A stretch of DNA of 64,000 bases from Liquidambar formosana (GCA_039720395.1 CM077828.1:31479489-31543488); one strand, 5' to 3'. Shown: positions 36,001 through 50,200, counted from the first letter of the stretch. The notes: generated from the sequence alone by a model not told the origin. Translations and numbers: made by a program.

Positions 36001-39000
36001 ATAAGAAGTGGGAAGGTTGTACGGTTTGGGGAGGGAAGAAAAAGTAGAGGAAGTAGTTGACATCATTTGTGGGGCCAAAGATGAGGAGAGGAATGGATTT
36101 TGGAGGGAAGGTTTATTAGAGAGACACATCAGCAAGGGGATGAGGTCAGCATAGCACCTAAAACATACTCACATTGTTCCTTGGTTACCATAACAAAATT
36201 GTCTCAATGAGCTAGTATTAAACATAAATATCACATCTTTTTAGATTTACATATCGACCGGATGTGCAGAGCATCTTGGACACTTTATATGATTTGTCCA
36301 TATATGTTAGAAAATAATCAAAATTCTGCACAAGAAAAGGAACATTTAGACAAATAAATTGCATAGTTTTGCATATTTTAATTTGACTAAGGCACAAAGT
36401 AACTTAGACACTCACAGGGGCACGTGCGCACACACATGCACAATGTGTGTGAGAGAGAGAGATACATGGCACAAAGGTCACAAAATTTAAGTTATGAAAG
36501 GAGGAAATTAGGCTATATATGTACAGAAAAGCGAAGGAATAACAGTTATTGTCAAGTAAATATGTGAGCATTACCATGCACTTATAGGCAATTAGCTAAC
36601 AAATAAACAAAGAAAGTAGAAAAAAAAAGGGAGGAAAAAGGAAGAGGGAACGGAAGAAAGATGGCACATAGAGAAGTCATTCAGCCGTCATTCAACCATC
36701 AATAGAATGTAACGAATATGTAAGCCATCATTCAGCTAACTTCTAAAAAGGATATTTAACCCGTTCTAATATTTTGGTTACCGAAGCAAAAATTTCTCCA
36801 CAACAATCACCATATAAATAGGCTTCAATGCTGAAGCATAAACTTATTAGAATGCACACATAGAAGGTAGACTATGACATGCCTTCTCACCCTTTCATAC
36901 TCCCTATTATTCGCAGCTCATTGCTTCATATTATTGCCATAAAATGTAGCTCCAACGAATGAAAAATGCACCTAGGATAGGAAAATTTGGGATACTTGTG
37001 ATAGTTAGGCAATATCAAAGGTGAACGTAGAAAATCCAAGTTACACATGTTTTGCATACATGATCCCAATGTTAATCTCAATCACATATCCAACCCAAGG
37101 TACCCAATTATGCATTCATTACAATTTCAGCCTAAGAATGAGAACAATAATGATAATGGAAAAAATGATATAGTGCATGTGAACAACCTTCAAATCAAAA
37201 TAAAATTGGGATATTGTAAAAGGAAACAAAAAGAGCTAGGGCTTTGCACGATAAATTAAAAAAACAAAAACAGGGTTAGAGATTGGAGACACGTACAATT
37301 TGGAACATTCCCAACAGCACAGGGATGATCACTATCCGTATGTAAAACAAATGTGAATAAGCATTAACAATGTCAATGATATTAGAGAATAATGTAGATA
37401 AATTAAAAATAAACATCAACACTAACCATACCTTGGCCATTTTGATAGGAATAACGTCATCCATAATTAACCATGTCAAGCATAATGGGTAGCAATTTGA
37501 ACCTAATTAAATTAACAATGTCAACCATTATGGGCAGCAACTTGAACCGAATTAAATCAGGACTTTTGGTTGCAATGATTGGTGAAGGGATCACCTAAAA
37601 TTGCAAACTGCCCCACATTTAGGGAAGATTAAAAATGAAAAATCAAAAGAATCAACCCTAAATTTCCTTCTAAGAAATTTTTAAATAAATTAAAAAAATG
37701 AAACCACCAAAATCAACCTAACTACCCCAAGAAGGGCAAGAGAAAATTAATGAAAAGAGAAGGAAAAGCAGGGGAGGGGGGGAGAAGAAGCAAACTTGGG
37801 GTTGATTTAGATAAGAAAAATAATTATTCAAAAAAAAGAAAAGAAGAGAGAGGCTAATAATTAGTCTTTTTACCAAGTATCCTTGGAATGCCGGTTGAAT
37901 ATTAATTGCCGCCACTTCCTCCTTTGACTTTTTCTAGGAAACAAAAGCACTGTGGTGAGTCGAAGAACCTCTGTGGAGGCCTGAGTAGCAGAAACAACAA
38001 CCTCAGCGGTTAGTCACAACAGTGGCAACCGTGGTAAGTCGAAGAGCCTCAGCTTGATGTGTTCATTCTCCACATCTGTTAATTTGTTTTCTGACAATAG
38101 TAAATAAAAATCATCAAAAACCCATTTCAAATTACAAGCATTATAGAAGAATAAAAAGAATCACCTTTGGGTTTCCTAAAACCTAGTCTTTATTCTCCTT
38201 GGATCTTGGGCTGAGAGCTTTTTAACGGTGAAAAACCAATTCCCTCCTCCCCGTCTCCTTCTCATTTCTAAAATACGTTGAATAAATTACTCTTTATAGA
38301 AATCCAAAAGAGAGATGTAAGGGAATTGCTGGGATGATACGGAATTGGGAGTTGGAGAGATCAAGAGATAAAAGATAGACAGTCAGTGACTTTCAAATTT
38401 TGAAATTTGAAATGCACAAATGAAAGAAAGAAAAGAAAAAGAATGAGAGAATGAAAAATGGTCCGAGAGGGGAAATAAAAAAATAGATGTGGGAGGAGAG
38501 AGAAAGAGAGAAGAGGTAGGGATGTGGGCCCAAAGTGAAGGAGAGCTCAGGCTTCAGGAGGGAAAGGCTCTCAAACAGCCACCTCATACACTGTGTTGAT
38601 GTTAGCAAAAAACTCTTAATTATAGTATAGATATAGAAGATATCAATTCACGCTCTTTTTTTTTGGTTAAAAAATAAAAGAAAAAAAAAAACACCAAACA
38701 AACAAACGTAAGCAAAATCCCTAGTAATACATCTTTGTAGGGTTGGTTGAGAGGTCAAGTGCTCGTGTGTGTTTTCCAAAGGTTATCGTTTTGACTCATC
38801 GCCATTTTTGTTACTTGTGTGGTTATGCGACGTCTCATCTAAGCTGTTAGGGGAATAGTTTGAGCTCAAATTTCAATAAGAGTACGGCTTAGGATATCCC
38901 CAATCATTAATATTAAAAATATAAAAATAAAAAATCATTACTAATACCAAATAGAGCAAATAAAAAATAAAAATAAAAATAGAAAAAAAATAATTTATTA

Positions 39001-39486
39001 TATGGGACAGTTTAATCAATTTAAGGTTATAACAACTTCAGCAAATGTTATTCCCAAACAGACAAAAAATCACTTTCAACTCTAACAGCACTTTTGAAAT
39101 GTAGTTTCTAAACAAAAACTGATTCTCTTCTGCTTCTTGTAACTTCTGATTATCTTCTACTTTTGTCTAAAAGCAAAAGTTACAGTTTTCCCAAACTCTT
39201 ACCGAAGAGGAAGTCGGGATAATTTATGTTTTCCACACACACAAAAAAGGGAAAAAATTGAAACTACAAATAAATCCCCGGGGAAAAAAAAAAAAACGAA
39301 TAAGTAAAAGGGTAATATTTAACCTTTGCTGGCAATGATCCAGTGGAGCGCAGGCCAAAAACTTCTTAATGGTAGTATACCACATCTACGGCTCATATAG
39401 TCATACACCACCTCACTCTCTGCATTCACAGTGAGTCGCAGAGAGAGCGGGAGAGACAGAGAGACAGAGAGAGAGAGAGGTAATCC

Positions 39487-39919
39487 ATGGGAAAGAGAAA
39501 GCTCAACAAGGGGAAAACGACCACCATCGATCTCGTCTCTCCCACCTCAGGTAAATCCCTCATAAAAACTGTATACTTGTTAAAATAAAACCTTCGTTTG
39601 GTTGCCGAGAAAACGGAGGAAAAGAAAGAAAATTTCCAAATTTATGTTTTTATTTTTTATTTTTACTGTTTTGGTATTTTAAACTAATGGAAAATCTCAA
39701 TTTAAGTAATACCCATTAGTTGTATGCTCCTCAGTTGGGTATCAACTTTCCATTTTCTTACGTTTCATACTCCCATGTAATGAAAAAGGCATAAGCTTCA
39801 AAATCTTATATTTTTTTTAATTTTATTTTCTTACATTTTTCTCAGCAACCAAACGGATCACTAGGTTATAATACAGTTCGGTGGGGAGGGTCAGTGTAAA
39901 TGCAAATTGAGAATATGTG

Positions 39920-39951
<32 letters not shown>

Positions 39952-40317
39952 GGTCGCTTGGAAATCGTAAGCCCCCTGGTTCCATTTTTTGGCAGTTTTG
40001 CGACAGATTAGGGTTTAGTACCTTTTTTTTGGAGATTCTGCTAACAGAATTAGTTGCAAGTAAGAAAATGCTACTCTGTATTATCAGTGTAATACAAAGG
40101 TGTTTGTCAAAGTGGGCATGAAATATTGATTGCATCCTTTTTGTATCATGTGGTCATTTGGTATCAATGTTGCACCATGGTAGCCTTTACTTTCTTGACT
40201 TCTGTAAAGGGAGTGTAAGTGATATAGATGGAAGACACGGAGCTTGACAGTAGGAATTAAAGATGTATATTTTGTTGTTTAGTTGTTTAAGCTTCATATG
40301 TGAAACTGGGAATACGG

Positions 40318-40350
<33 letters not shown>

Positions 40351-41578
40351 TGGGGTGTGGGGAACCACCGGGTATCTTGAACATGGTCCGCATATTACAC
40401 CGATATTGAAATCTGTATTGGAAAGATCTTACTGAATAATGGTTTTGGATACCCTTCAAAATCCACGAATTTGAAAATTAACTTCATTCATTTTGATGGG
40501 GTTGGAATTAGCAATAACATTCGAGTAAGTGGTTACTATGTTTGCTCTGCCTATATTGTGGATTTTGACATTCCATAAGTGACATGCCTTATCATTTAAG
40601 ATTGTTTTGTCTGGTGGTCCATCTTTCTGCTTGTTTACAATATATCCCATATTTGAAATTAAGTCAAGCACTCAAGCCTACTGCTGAAGAACAGAATTAT
40701 TGTTCTGTTATGTAAATGTGTTTCCCTAACCCTTGATTGTTTCCTGGGAGGACAGGGGGGAAAATGGAAAAGAAAATCATTAATCTTATGTTTTCCATTG
40801 CTCTGTTCTTTAGGAAAAAAATAAATTAAAAATCAAGGTCTGAACCTATCTATGCCCATGCAGTTGTAAGAAGCTCAGTTGAATATTTTTTTCTTTCCTA
40901 CATATTCATATTCTTAGCAACCAAATGGAGCAACATAGTTCATAAAATATCTGATGTTTATCAGTTTTGATCAAGTCTATTGAAATTCTTGTTGGGTAAC
41001 AAATAGAGTGGTGGAAATTTAATGGGTGAGTGTGTTGTGTGTGCTCACAGATTTTTCAAGAGATAACATTTCAAAACATCGCTCATGTTGGAAACACGTT
41101 TTAGCATGTCAGAATGATCACAAAAAGAGGGTAACTAAACAGGAATGCGAAGAGATAAAGAAGAGATTTGAACGAACTTCCCCATGTTTTTGGCAAACAC
41201 TCCCTCATCGTGAAAGATCAAAGAGGACAATTACCTTCAACAATGCAATTGTTAAACCAAAGCAGAGGCTAGACACTCATGCATTTGAATGTTACTTGGA
41301 GTAAGTAGCAGTTTCCAGTGATTTGCCATGAATAGAGTAGGATCTAATTTATCCTCTGTTTCTGAATATATGTGTCTGTATTTTGTAGGAACTTATGGAG
41401 AAGCTTCTCAGAAGATAAGAGGACTTCCTTTATATATCTTGATTGCTTATGGTTTTCCTTGTACTTGGAAGCATCTTCTAGAGCAAAGGTGCTGACATGG
41501 ATTAAGAAGAAGCACATTTTTTCAAAGAAATATGTTTTTGTTCCCATTGTTTGCTGGTAGGTATTTTCATTACCTTCC

Positions 41579-41620
<42 letters not shown>

Positions 41621-42328
41621 CTCCCTTTTGTGTCGGTGACGGGATTTTGTTGTTTGAAATGTAATTTCTCTAGGAATCACTGGAGCCTCTTGATCTTCTG
41701 CCACTTTGGTGAGAGTTTGCAATCAGAAACCAGAACACCGTGTATGTTGTTGTTGGATTCACTTGAAATGGCAGACCCCAAGCGGCTTGAACCCAATATA
41801 AGAAAGTACGTTTTTTGTTTTCAAAACCTGCCTCCCCTTTTTGTTATAGTTGTCCATATGAGTGTTCCACATGTTCTCATTCTTTGTTTTTCCAGGTTTG
41901 TTGCAGACATTTATAAGGCAGAGGGCAGGTCAGAGAATAAACAGTTGATTTCTCGAATTCCTTTGCTGGTGCCTAAGGTGACTGTATAATTTGAGCCCTA
42001 ATTATTAGACTAGTGAATTTCCACTGATATCAATGAAAAACTCGTTTCAGGTGCCACAACAGCGTAATGGGGAAGAATGTGGAAACTTTGTTCTCTACTT
42101 CATAAATTTGTTTATGGAGGGTGCTCCTGAGAATTTTAGCATATCTGAGGGCTACCCTTATTTCGTAAGTTTTCCCCCTTTGTGTCACTATCATCCTATG
42201 ATACAAAAATCTATTATTTTAGTTGCGGAATGTTATGTTTCCTTGGTACAATGCAGATGAAGCAGAATTGGTTCACTCCTCAAGGCTTGGAGTGCTTCAG
42301 CGAGAAACTGGAATCACTGAAGAAGTGA
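39487..42328 (+). CDS. ULP1-type cysteine protease (putative SUMO protease)
   Basis: C48-family protease expected to cleave SUMO precursors or SUMO conjugates. Seven exons, all phases consistent: 39487-39550, 41051-41300, 41389-41556, 41674-41805, 41896-41977, 42051-42164, 42257-42328. The product is 293 residues. Catalytic residues are visible: His163 in NHWSLLIFC, Asp189 in MLLLDSLEM, Gln236 and Cys242 in VPQQRNGEECGNF (the Q-x5-C spacing normal for ULP1). The N-terminus is short and basic (MGKRKLNKGK) and may be a nuclear signal; no long regulatory region is present, so it resembles the small Arabidopsis paralogue At3g48480 rather than ESD4 (from memory). Intron 3 is only 117 nt and contains a 39-C run. 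Intron 1 is 1.5 kb and carries a MITE. Convergent with TELO2. Confidence 0.92.
39592..39857. mobile_element. MITE-like element in ULP1-like intron 1
   Basis: The left end CTTCGTTTGGTTGCCGAGAAA pairs with the right end TTTCTCAGCAACCAAACGGA, about 265 bp apart. The clearest inverted ends of the family in this window. Confidence 0.7.
41580..41618. repeat. 39-base poly-C tract in a 117-base intron
   Basis: An uninterrupted run of 39 C lies between donor GTAGGT (41557) and acceptor CTAG (41673) of ULP1-like intron 3. It makes up one third of the intron. The true length may be uncertain because homopolymers this long are hard to sequence. Confidence 0.9.
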
Positions 42329-44254
42329 AGTCCACAAGTTTCAGTTTAGGACTTAGTGTACATAATTTGCATATTTGGGCATTACCCATTTATAGTCAGC
42401 TAGATGGGTTAATATTGTTATTATCATTATTTTGTTGTTGTTGTTGGTGGTGATAGATAGATGGGTTAATCTTTGCATATGAAGAAAATGGGCAAGTATG
42501 TTCGTTCATATATGTTTTCATGACGTGGTGTATCGATCAACTGAAACGAGGTAACTAATGGCACCAGTGAGTTCTTTTTGTGTGGTAGTTTCCGTTAGAT
42601 TGGGGAAGAGGGGAGGAGGAGAGAAGGAGGGGGGGGGGGGGGTCGGTGAGATATTTGGAAAAAAAATCATCATTAATGCTGATGGACATTAAGAAAACAA
42701 TTTTACCCCTCTTTCGTTGATTGGCGGGTGACCAACCCAGTACCATTTTAACATGGACAAATCATTTTCAAGTAGTATTCACTTTGTCAATTTGTTTAGT
42801 TAAGTATTAGAATACCTGGATATTCTTTCCCCTTTTCCCTTTTGTTCCTTGCGTGTCTGCCTTTTGTAAAACATTGTATGATTGATGTGAAACTGGAAAC
42901 CCATGTACAGATGGTTGATCATGTGTAAAATGTTTATCCCATTGGAAACTCTCAAACTTGAAACTAGTATTGATGCTTCATCTGGAATTAGCGTAAAGCT
43001 AGCCGAAGGAAATACGTCTAGAGATGCCACATGACCATCAAGTCAAAATTCATGGATATTGCTGCATTTTGCACAATCCTTTACAATGGAGGCAAGCTTT
43101 TTAATCTTACGAACTGCTCTTGAGACTGTCTTAAGTGTAACCAATACATCAAGTCAAGGACTTTCAAGAGTGACTCATATGCTCATCACAATAAATGATG
43201 ATGCATGCTACTCTAAAGCACTGTACTTTCCTTCTCGGATTTGAACTGACGACTTACGCTTATTTCTTATGGCATTGGAAAGCACTTCTACTCTCTCTGA
43301 GCCCTACATACGATCTTTAATTTGAGTGTTTGCTGTTTTGGATCTTGTACATCTCTCTGACTGATAGAAAACAAACACATTCGAGAGCTGTTACCCATTA
43401 TAATAAAGTATTCTTGTAGTATTGACTTTGGAAAGGGGGCAATTCTATGGTACCCACAAAGTTTTAAGGGTATCATTTACTTATCATTTCAAGTGATCTA
43501 CTAATTATTTGAAATGACCTATTTATCATTTCAAGTGACCCATTTACTATTTCAAGTGATTTACCTATCATTTAGTAATTACTTATCATTTGAAGTGACC
43601 TACTTACCATTTAAAATGACCTAAGTATGGTACCCAATTTTTTGCTTGGGTATCATAGAATTGGCCTTTGAAAGGTCCTATTCAAGGAGAACTAAAAACA
43701 GAGGGCTGCTCTGCGTCTACTTTTGATGTAGAAGCATTTGTATCATCCTCTTTTCCCAAGAGTTTTGATAATTGGACATCGAATCATCGGATATGATGGG
43801 AATTCAATCCCAAGGTCCTCGAATCTTTATCTTCAAGACAGGTGCCAAACATTTCACAGCCATCTTTGTGAAGCTGCCAAAACACCTCTGCGGTTCTACT
43901 CACCAATTGCACCCGAAAATCCAGGGATACCTCTTGAACATTGGTCCATATTAAGATTGATTCATAGGATTATAGATAAGATGGATTCATTCGGGGCAGA
44001 AGTAAAGGGGGCTAAAGATGTGCCCACAACTGAAATTCTTGGCACTGGACTAACTCTTGCGTCGCTAACACAAATTTTCACCAATTTAACTTTGTGTAGA
44101 TGTAGATACATAACTAAGCTGGTATGTAGGAGTATAAGTTAGCATGTTCGCTAGTTTTACAATCCTAGTGAAATGACTACAAAAATTACTGAGAGCCTAC
44201 AATGCTCGACTGTACAGAAGGGCTTAATAGAAGAGAAGCTCAATATATATAAAT
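42329..44254. other. intergenic region between convergent ULP1-like and TELO2 genes
   Basis: Contains both 3' flanks, a G-rich run near 42631-42643 and a MITE (43437-43667). An open frame at 43738-44142 shows no domain, composition or splice signal that would support it. I see no other gene. Confidence 0.65.
43437..43667. mobile_element. MITE with internal CATTTCAAGTGAC repeats
   Basis: The left end GGCAATTCTATGGTACCCA pairs with the right end TGGGTATCATAGAATTGGCC, giving a 20-bp terminal inverted repeat. The inside holds about six degenerate copies of TATCATTTCAAGTGACCTAC. Non-coding. Confidence 0.75.
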
Positions 44255-47200
44255 TTAAAATCTCACATTGGAGTAGGGGATTTTGATTGTTTCCTTCAGC
44301 AGATTGGAAGGGAGACCAACATTCTTCTCCTTGAATGTAGTTTCTACTGACTCTAGTGCTCTGGAAGCTTGGAGGGCCATCTCAGCATGGAGTTGGAGAC
44401 ATCTCATAGCCATCTGAGATTTTTTTATAAAAAAAAACGCTAATTGGTCATTTGGCATAGGGAAATTAAAACAATATATTACTAATTCAAATCAAATAAA
44501 TAAAGAAAATAAAGGCATATGTTGGAATAGTACTATAATAACAGGTATTAAAGTAGGCAATGGAAGGGCAAAGTTGAAAGGAAAATCAGCAAGACAGTGT
44601 CCATATGACACAAATAACAACTTTCGGATAAAACCCCCTCGTTATTGGGCAGCTAGTAAATTAAAGTTAAATGTAGGAACACTTGCGTATTGCTTCCTAC
44701 ATATAACAAAGAATTTGTTAAACGTAGGAAAAGGTGTTTCTACATGGGATCTTACTGTATAGCACTCTTTATCTGTGTCTGACTCAGCTACATGAAGGGT
44801 CCATGTGCGAACCCATTCAAGCCCTTTAGAAATTTCAGCATTTCCTTCAAATAAGGCAGATGCAACATAAGAGGGATGAAGTGCCACCAGTATACAAGAA
44901 GCTGCAAAAAGGACAGATCTTCTGACATATGCTTCCACGTGATGGCATATTTCCCTGCATCAAAGATAGCCACAAGGTTTAGTTATAAATAAATTACTTC
45001 TTCCAGAGGGAAACGCAGCACATGATGCTCAAAAGCAGGGGTGAACCTGCAATTATTCATAAAAACATAAACTACCATTCAATCACACAATCGTTACTTT
45101 TTAGTGGTACAAATCCTAGTGGGCCAGGTCATACAGTAGGTTTTATACTGCCATTAGACATATGTCATTAACCCGATAAAGACAATCTCTAGGGTCCGGC
45201 TTTATATCAAAATATTTGCATATATCAATGTTCAGTACCTGGAGCTTAACATATCCAGGAGGGGCGGAGCCAAAGCAGATGCTTCTGGATGCATGGCTGC
45301 ACATCTCATACAAATGCCAAGCATATAGATAAGTTTTCCCAGGACAATAAAATCCCTGCCAAGTAGGTCAACGCCATGCCTTTTCTTATCAAATCCCTGC
45401 ATGGCTGGAAGCATAAATGCAGCCGCATATACAGGAAATTTATTCTGGGACCATTCCATCTGGTTTTCTTGTACCTTCGCCGATCTGAGGCTCCATCGGC
45501 GTGTCTTCCCTCTTGTAACCTGACCGGGTTTGGGGGGAAGTTCTCTTTCATAACTATATGACCAGTTCAGTGGAGTTCCCATTCCTGAGATCTGTCTCCA
45601 GGAACCAGCTCCAGGAGGTCCTATGCTACTGGGCAAAAACCAGGGCTGAGTTTCTGAAGTAGTTGATATGAAGGTACTTAGCTGATGTTTAGGTTTCATA
45701 ATTTTAGCATCAGCAAGCTCCTGTGCTGCATCTGTCATGACGTCAAGAATCAGTATGCGTTGGCTGGTATCAACATTAGGCGAATATAATAGTTTGTTTA
45801 GAGTATCAAGAGATTCAAGTGGACACGTGACAAGCAATGCCACCAATGCTCTTTGCCTCTTTTCTTCAGCTGATTCTTCCTCTCCTTCTATAGTAAAATC
45901 AGAGCAACGAACCTGTACGAGAGTTCTAACAAGATCATCAGTCACATGCCTAAGCTCATCGGGTGACGCTCGCACAAGCTTTTCAGCAACATCAAGGGCC
46001 CGTTCGACCTAAAAAATAAGACACATGTATCTAATTATCTAGGAGGAATATTCTTTCTTCGAGTTGTCAAGTAACAGTCTTACAGAAAATCAAATTTATA
46101 TAAAGTAAAATTAATAAGGACAATGTACTGATGACAGGTGGATAAATCAGAAATATAAGACTCCCACCTAGAAGATGTTGGCACCAAAACCAGTGCACTA
46201 GGTAATTACAGCCATTGATTTTACAGAAAATTTTCTAGAGCCATAATTATTCATAGAATGGTTAAGATTGTAGATCATCTTGTGTCAATAAGATATACTT
46301 TCAAAGAACCAGTGAAGACAGAGATGCCAAGTGAATATTAATGACTTACACCATCAGCATCATCAGATTTCCGTAATGCTCCAACTACATCAACCAGCTG
46401 TGAGAATTTTCTTTTCAAATCCATGTCATCATCTGACAAGTCATATGGCTGTAAAGATGAGTCACTTGAGGTATCAGAATTTTCACTTGCATTATCACCG
46501 TCATCTTCATCAGAGACTGAATAATTATTTAGTGTTGCTGGATCAATAATCTCATCTGGATCAATCAACTTAAACTTTGGCAATTTCTTTTTTTTACCCT
46601 TCACGTAATTGCCTATCCCATCATCTGCTGTGTGGTTAATTTCCTTTTCTAACTCTGCGGCTGTAGATGTATTTATCTGGTCAATTCCATTTTCAGTGCA
46701 ACTTGAGGTAGCCAAAGCACCTTTCTCAGGGGTAGTTAACCCAAACTCCCAGTCAATAGTGTCTCCGCTGCAGCTATCATCAAGGTACAGAGGATTCTTA
46801 GGGTCAATCACTTTAGAAAATATGAAAGCAATGCTGCTAGCCATTTTCCGAACCAAATGGTTAGGGCTTTCCAGCCTACCTGCCAGAAATTAGAAAAAGT
46901 TATTATTAGAAAAATAATACCAGCCAATCACACTGTAAGATACTCTACCAATAGCAAAGGAACAAGAATCTACAGCTAACTCCTTGAAGAATTGAGTTCA
47001 TCACATCCTTAGTTGCATCTAGTTCTTCTTTAGACATCTTCTCCAGAAGAAGGCCCACGGATGAAGTTATATCTGAATAATACATCAAGGATACAAAATC
47101 TTAGAAAAAAAAGCCAAAATGCAATGAGTAGATGTAGCATGGTCTTAAATCTCAGGAATGTTTATAAGAGAAGAAAAATAGGAGAATTATTGTCTTCTTT

Positions 47201-50200
47201 TATGTGACAGCTTTGTGGCAGGAAAAAACCATTTATTTTAAGATATCAAATTATTTCACATATGGAAATTATTTTCTCATAAATATCAAGGCATCAAGCT
47301 CTATATCTTGTCTTGTTAATCACAGAAATTTTCTCTCAAGAATATGGAGAATGTTATTCAGAAGTTAAAAGGGGTGAAAGGATACAAGCTTGCTGCTCAA
47401 TTTCAGCAGATTGTACAAACTCCCGTTTGGACCATACTGCCAGCAGACGTTGCACTGCATCTAAGAGACCACTGGTACTATGACCTTTTGTCAGCGAATC
47501 AGCATCGGGTGGACACTCAAGAACAGAAAATTGAAGGATCCATCTCAGGCAACAAAGAGGAAATACTTTCCAGAGTAAAAATTTATCTACAAACATGGAC
47601 CTGAAATTCAAAAACAGCAAAAATTGATATCTAGTATGATGCAAGCACCATTGTGCAGTTAAAAACAATGTGTCCAGCATTTAATAAATAATAGCAATGA
47701 AAAATGTCTTGAAATGAATTTGTAAAAACTTCCCTAGCTGAGGTCCAAAGAGGCCTGATGAATTAGAAATTTTGCACTGCCAAGTACCAAGACTTTAGTA
47801 CCAAGTCTGCTAGTCATGAAACCCAGACTGGTAGTCAAAGCTCCAAAGTTTAAAGGTTCCAGTATCTCCCAAATTTATTAGCATCATTTAAAAAGAATTG
47901 TGAAGCAAAATTCCCAATTTACAAAACATTATCCACATACCATAAATGATGTACAACAATCACTAGCACTAAGCTAAAACAGGAAAGATGTTACTTATGT
48001 ATCAGCCCTGGATTTCAGTATTTCAGAACTATAAAAATAATAACCTCCAAGTTTTCTTGTTTCTATGTAATTTATGTTTTGCACAAAAAGATGAACCATC
48101 AATTGCCACTTTACTGAATCAGACATGATCCAAATGCAATAGCCCTAGCATTATCTGCCCTGCTCCATCAAAGAAAATATGTAGGAAACACATTCACTCA
48201 CTTGATTGATGTTTGATGTTTTAACATACGATGAAACAATATCCAAAGAGTCCAGTAAGCTTCAACATCATGTGCACGCTTGGTTGCTAGCTGACGCAAA
48301 AGCTGTTCAGACATTCTTTCCACAGCATAGGGGTCTTTAATTGCTTCCATCATAATCAACCAGAATCGGGAACCAGGCTTTGACTCAAATACATCCACAA
48401 CAGTTGAATCTAAATTTGACCCTAAGAAGCTTTGAACATATCTAAGAATGCGTGGAATCACTTCACTTAACAGCACATCTGCACAAATAATTAATGTTAA
48501 TACTTTGCTGTTAGTTTCAATATCATTCTGCTTGACAGGACAAAAAGAAATAAAGTTACTGAAGAATATCAGTTCTAAAGCAAAATAAATTAGAAAACAG
48601 TTATTTCCTCCCTTAGCATGGTGTGATCAGTTCCCAGGAAATTAATTTTAGCTACTCAGAACCTGTGCCAGACTACAAATAGACTTGATAGGGTCCAGGC
48701 CAAAGCCTGAAACATAATATTCTTGGAACGTCTGATGGACAGACTGACAGACACATACAAAGAGGATACATATATATATATATATATCTTTTCTTTATGA
48801 AGGTAAAATTATTTTATATATGAAAAGGAACTACAGTGACCCCAAAGCCAAAAAGCCAACTACATGTGAATCATACAAATACTCTGATACTCAACCATGG
48901 CTACACAAAAAGGTATTCATTGCCACTGATTAGGCAATAGATAGAGAAAAATATGAAGTCCTGGCAACATAAAATGACTTAATAGTATAGAATACACAAT
49001 TTAACATGTATCAAACATTATCTCTATCATATGTAATTGACATCCACATCAACTTGCACATCTAATTATACTCACACATGGAAAATTTTGTGCACCTGGC
49101 AAGAAAACATTACTCACAACTACAGGAGATCTTTTGAGGAATAGCTACCAGATCCACCGAAAATCAGCAAGAGGCACATAAAATAGAACCCAAAAGACTC
49201 AGCAGTTTGATAATTGCCACCCCATTTTAGCAATATTATTGTTTAATGGAAGCAATAAATAAACAACAGGGAAGCATGACTTCTTTGAAAATTGAGACAC
49301 ATAAGCAACCTCCTTTTCTTCTTACCTATCCCCCAAACAAAAATACCTTTTTGTAGCAATGCTTGAAACATTTTAGATTACCTGTGGACCCACGGCGACA
49401 AATGCGAGCAAAAGTTTCCCCAACAAATAGGAAGGTACCATCCATGCCACTTCTATCGAAGATAGATGTTTTATCTAATAATTCCGTATCCTTTTCTTCT
49501 GCTCCAGAAAGCAGCTGATTGGTTATTTGCTTGAAGAACAAACTGAAATACTCTTGTAAAGAATCAAACAATAAATCAATGGAAATTAGAGAGGAAAAAT
49601 TGATGTATAATTGCCTAGTTGGGTAGGGATAGTGAATCATTAGATCTCTAGGTCAAATCAGTAGAAAGTAAATAATAAAACACCCAAATATGTTCAACTC
49701 AAAGGTCTAAATTCTAAACATAAATTTGTGATTTGTGAAAGAAACAAATTGATGTAAATTTTTCAACATTCATAGATATTTCACATGTATGTATATACGT
49801 CTTTAGGTATGGATAACCTGGGAACACAAGAGAAAATGAGGATACTGTGAAGAAAGTGAAGTTGGGGCCCCCGATCGTGCTTTGTCAGGAATAGATGCAA
49901 CAAGCTGTGCCACCCTAGATATAGTTGACTTGAGCCGTTCATTAGTAAAATCTTCAGATTGGCAAGAACCACCAAATTCTCTAGCCATCCGGAATATCCC
50001 ATCATTTTCAAGCAAACAAAGTACAAGTAATCTGTCATATATGTAAAAGAAAATGTCAATAGATCTGAATTTACTTTTTCATGATATTTTCAAAACAGCC
50101 AAAAAAAAAAAAGAAAAAAAAGAGGGGGGTGGGGGACTATTACAGTACTGATAGATATATGTATGATTTTGTCTGGTCTAAAAGATCTGATGCTTATAGT

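Larger units (their letters stand above)
33360..39486. other. 6-kb intergenic region between RPN7 and ULP1-like gene
   Basis: Contains the divergent upstream regions of both genes but no gene between. Content: a palindromic MITE (33546-33920), a (CT)n tract (34119-34164), a (TA)n tract near 34753, a duplicated purine-rich segment (35368-36000), repeat head and tail sequences at 34785 and 38618, and a GA-rich leader just before 39487. Long open frames over 35411-36135 only reflect purine bias. Confidence 0.7.

Noticed and set aside
35411..36135. Several 60-136-codon open frames in the purine-rich repeat
   Set aside because: Stops are absent only because the sequence is nearly all A and G (or C and T); the composition is Lys/Glu/Gly/Arg or Ser/Pro/Phe noise.
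43738..44142. 134-codon frame between ULP1-like and TELO2 genes
   Set aside because: No recognisable domain, no splice partners, and another frame overlaps the same stretch; not convincing.
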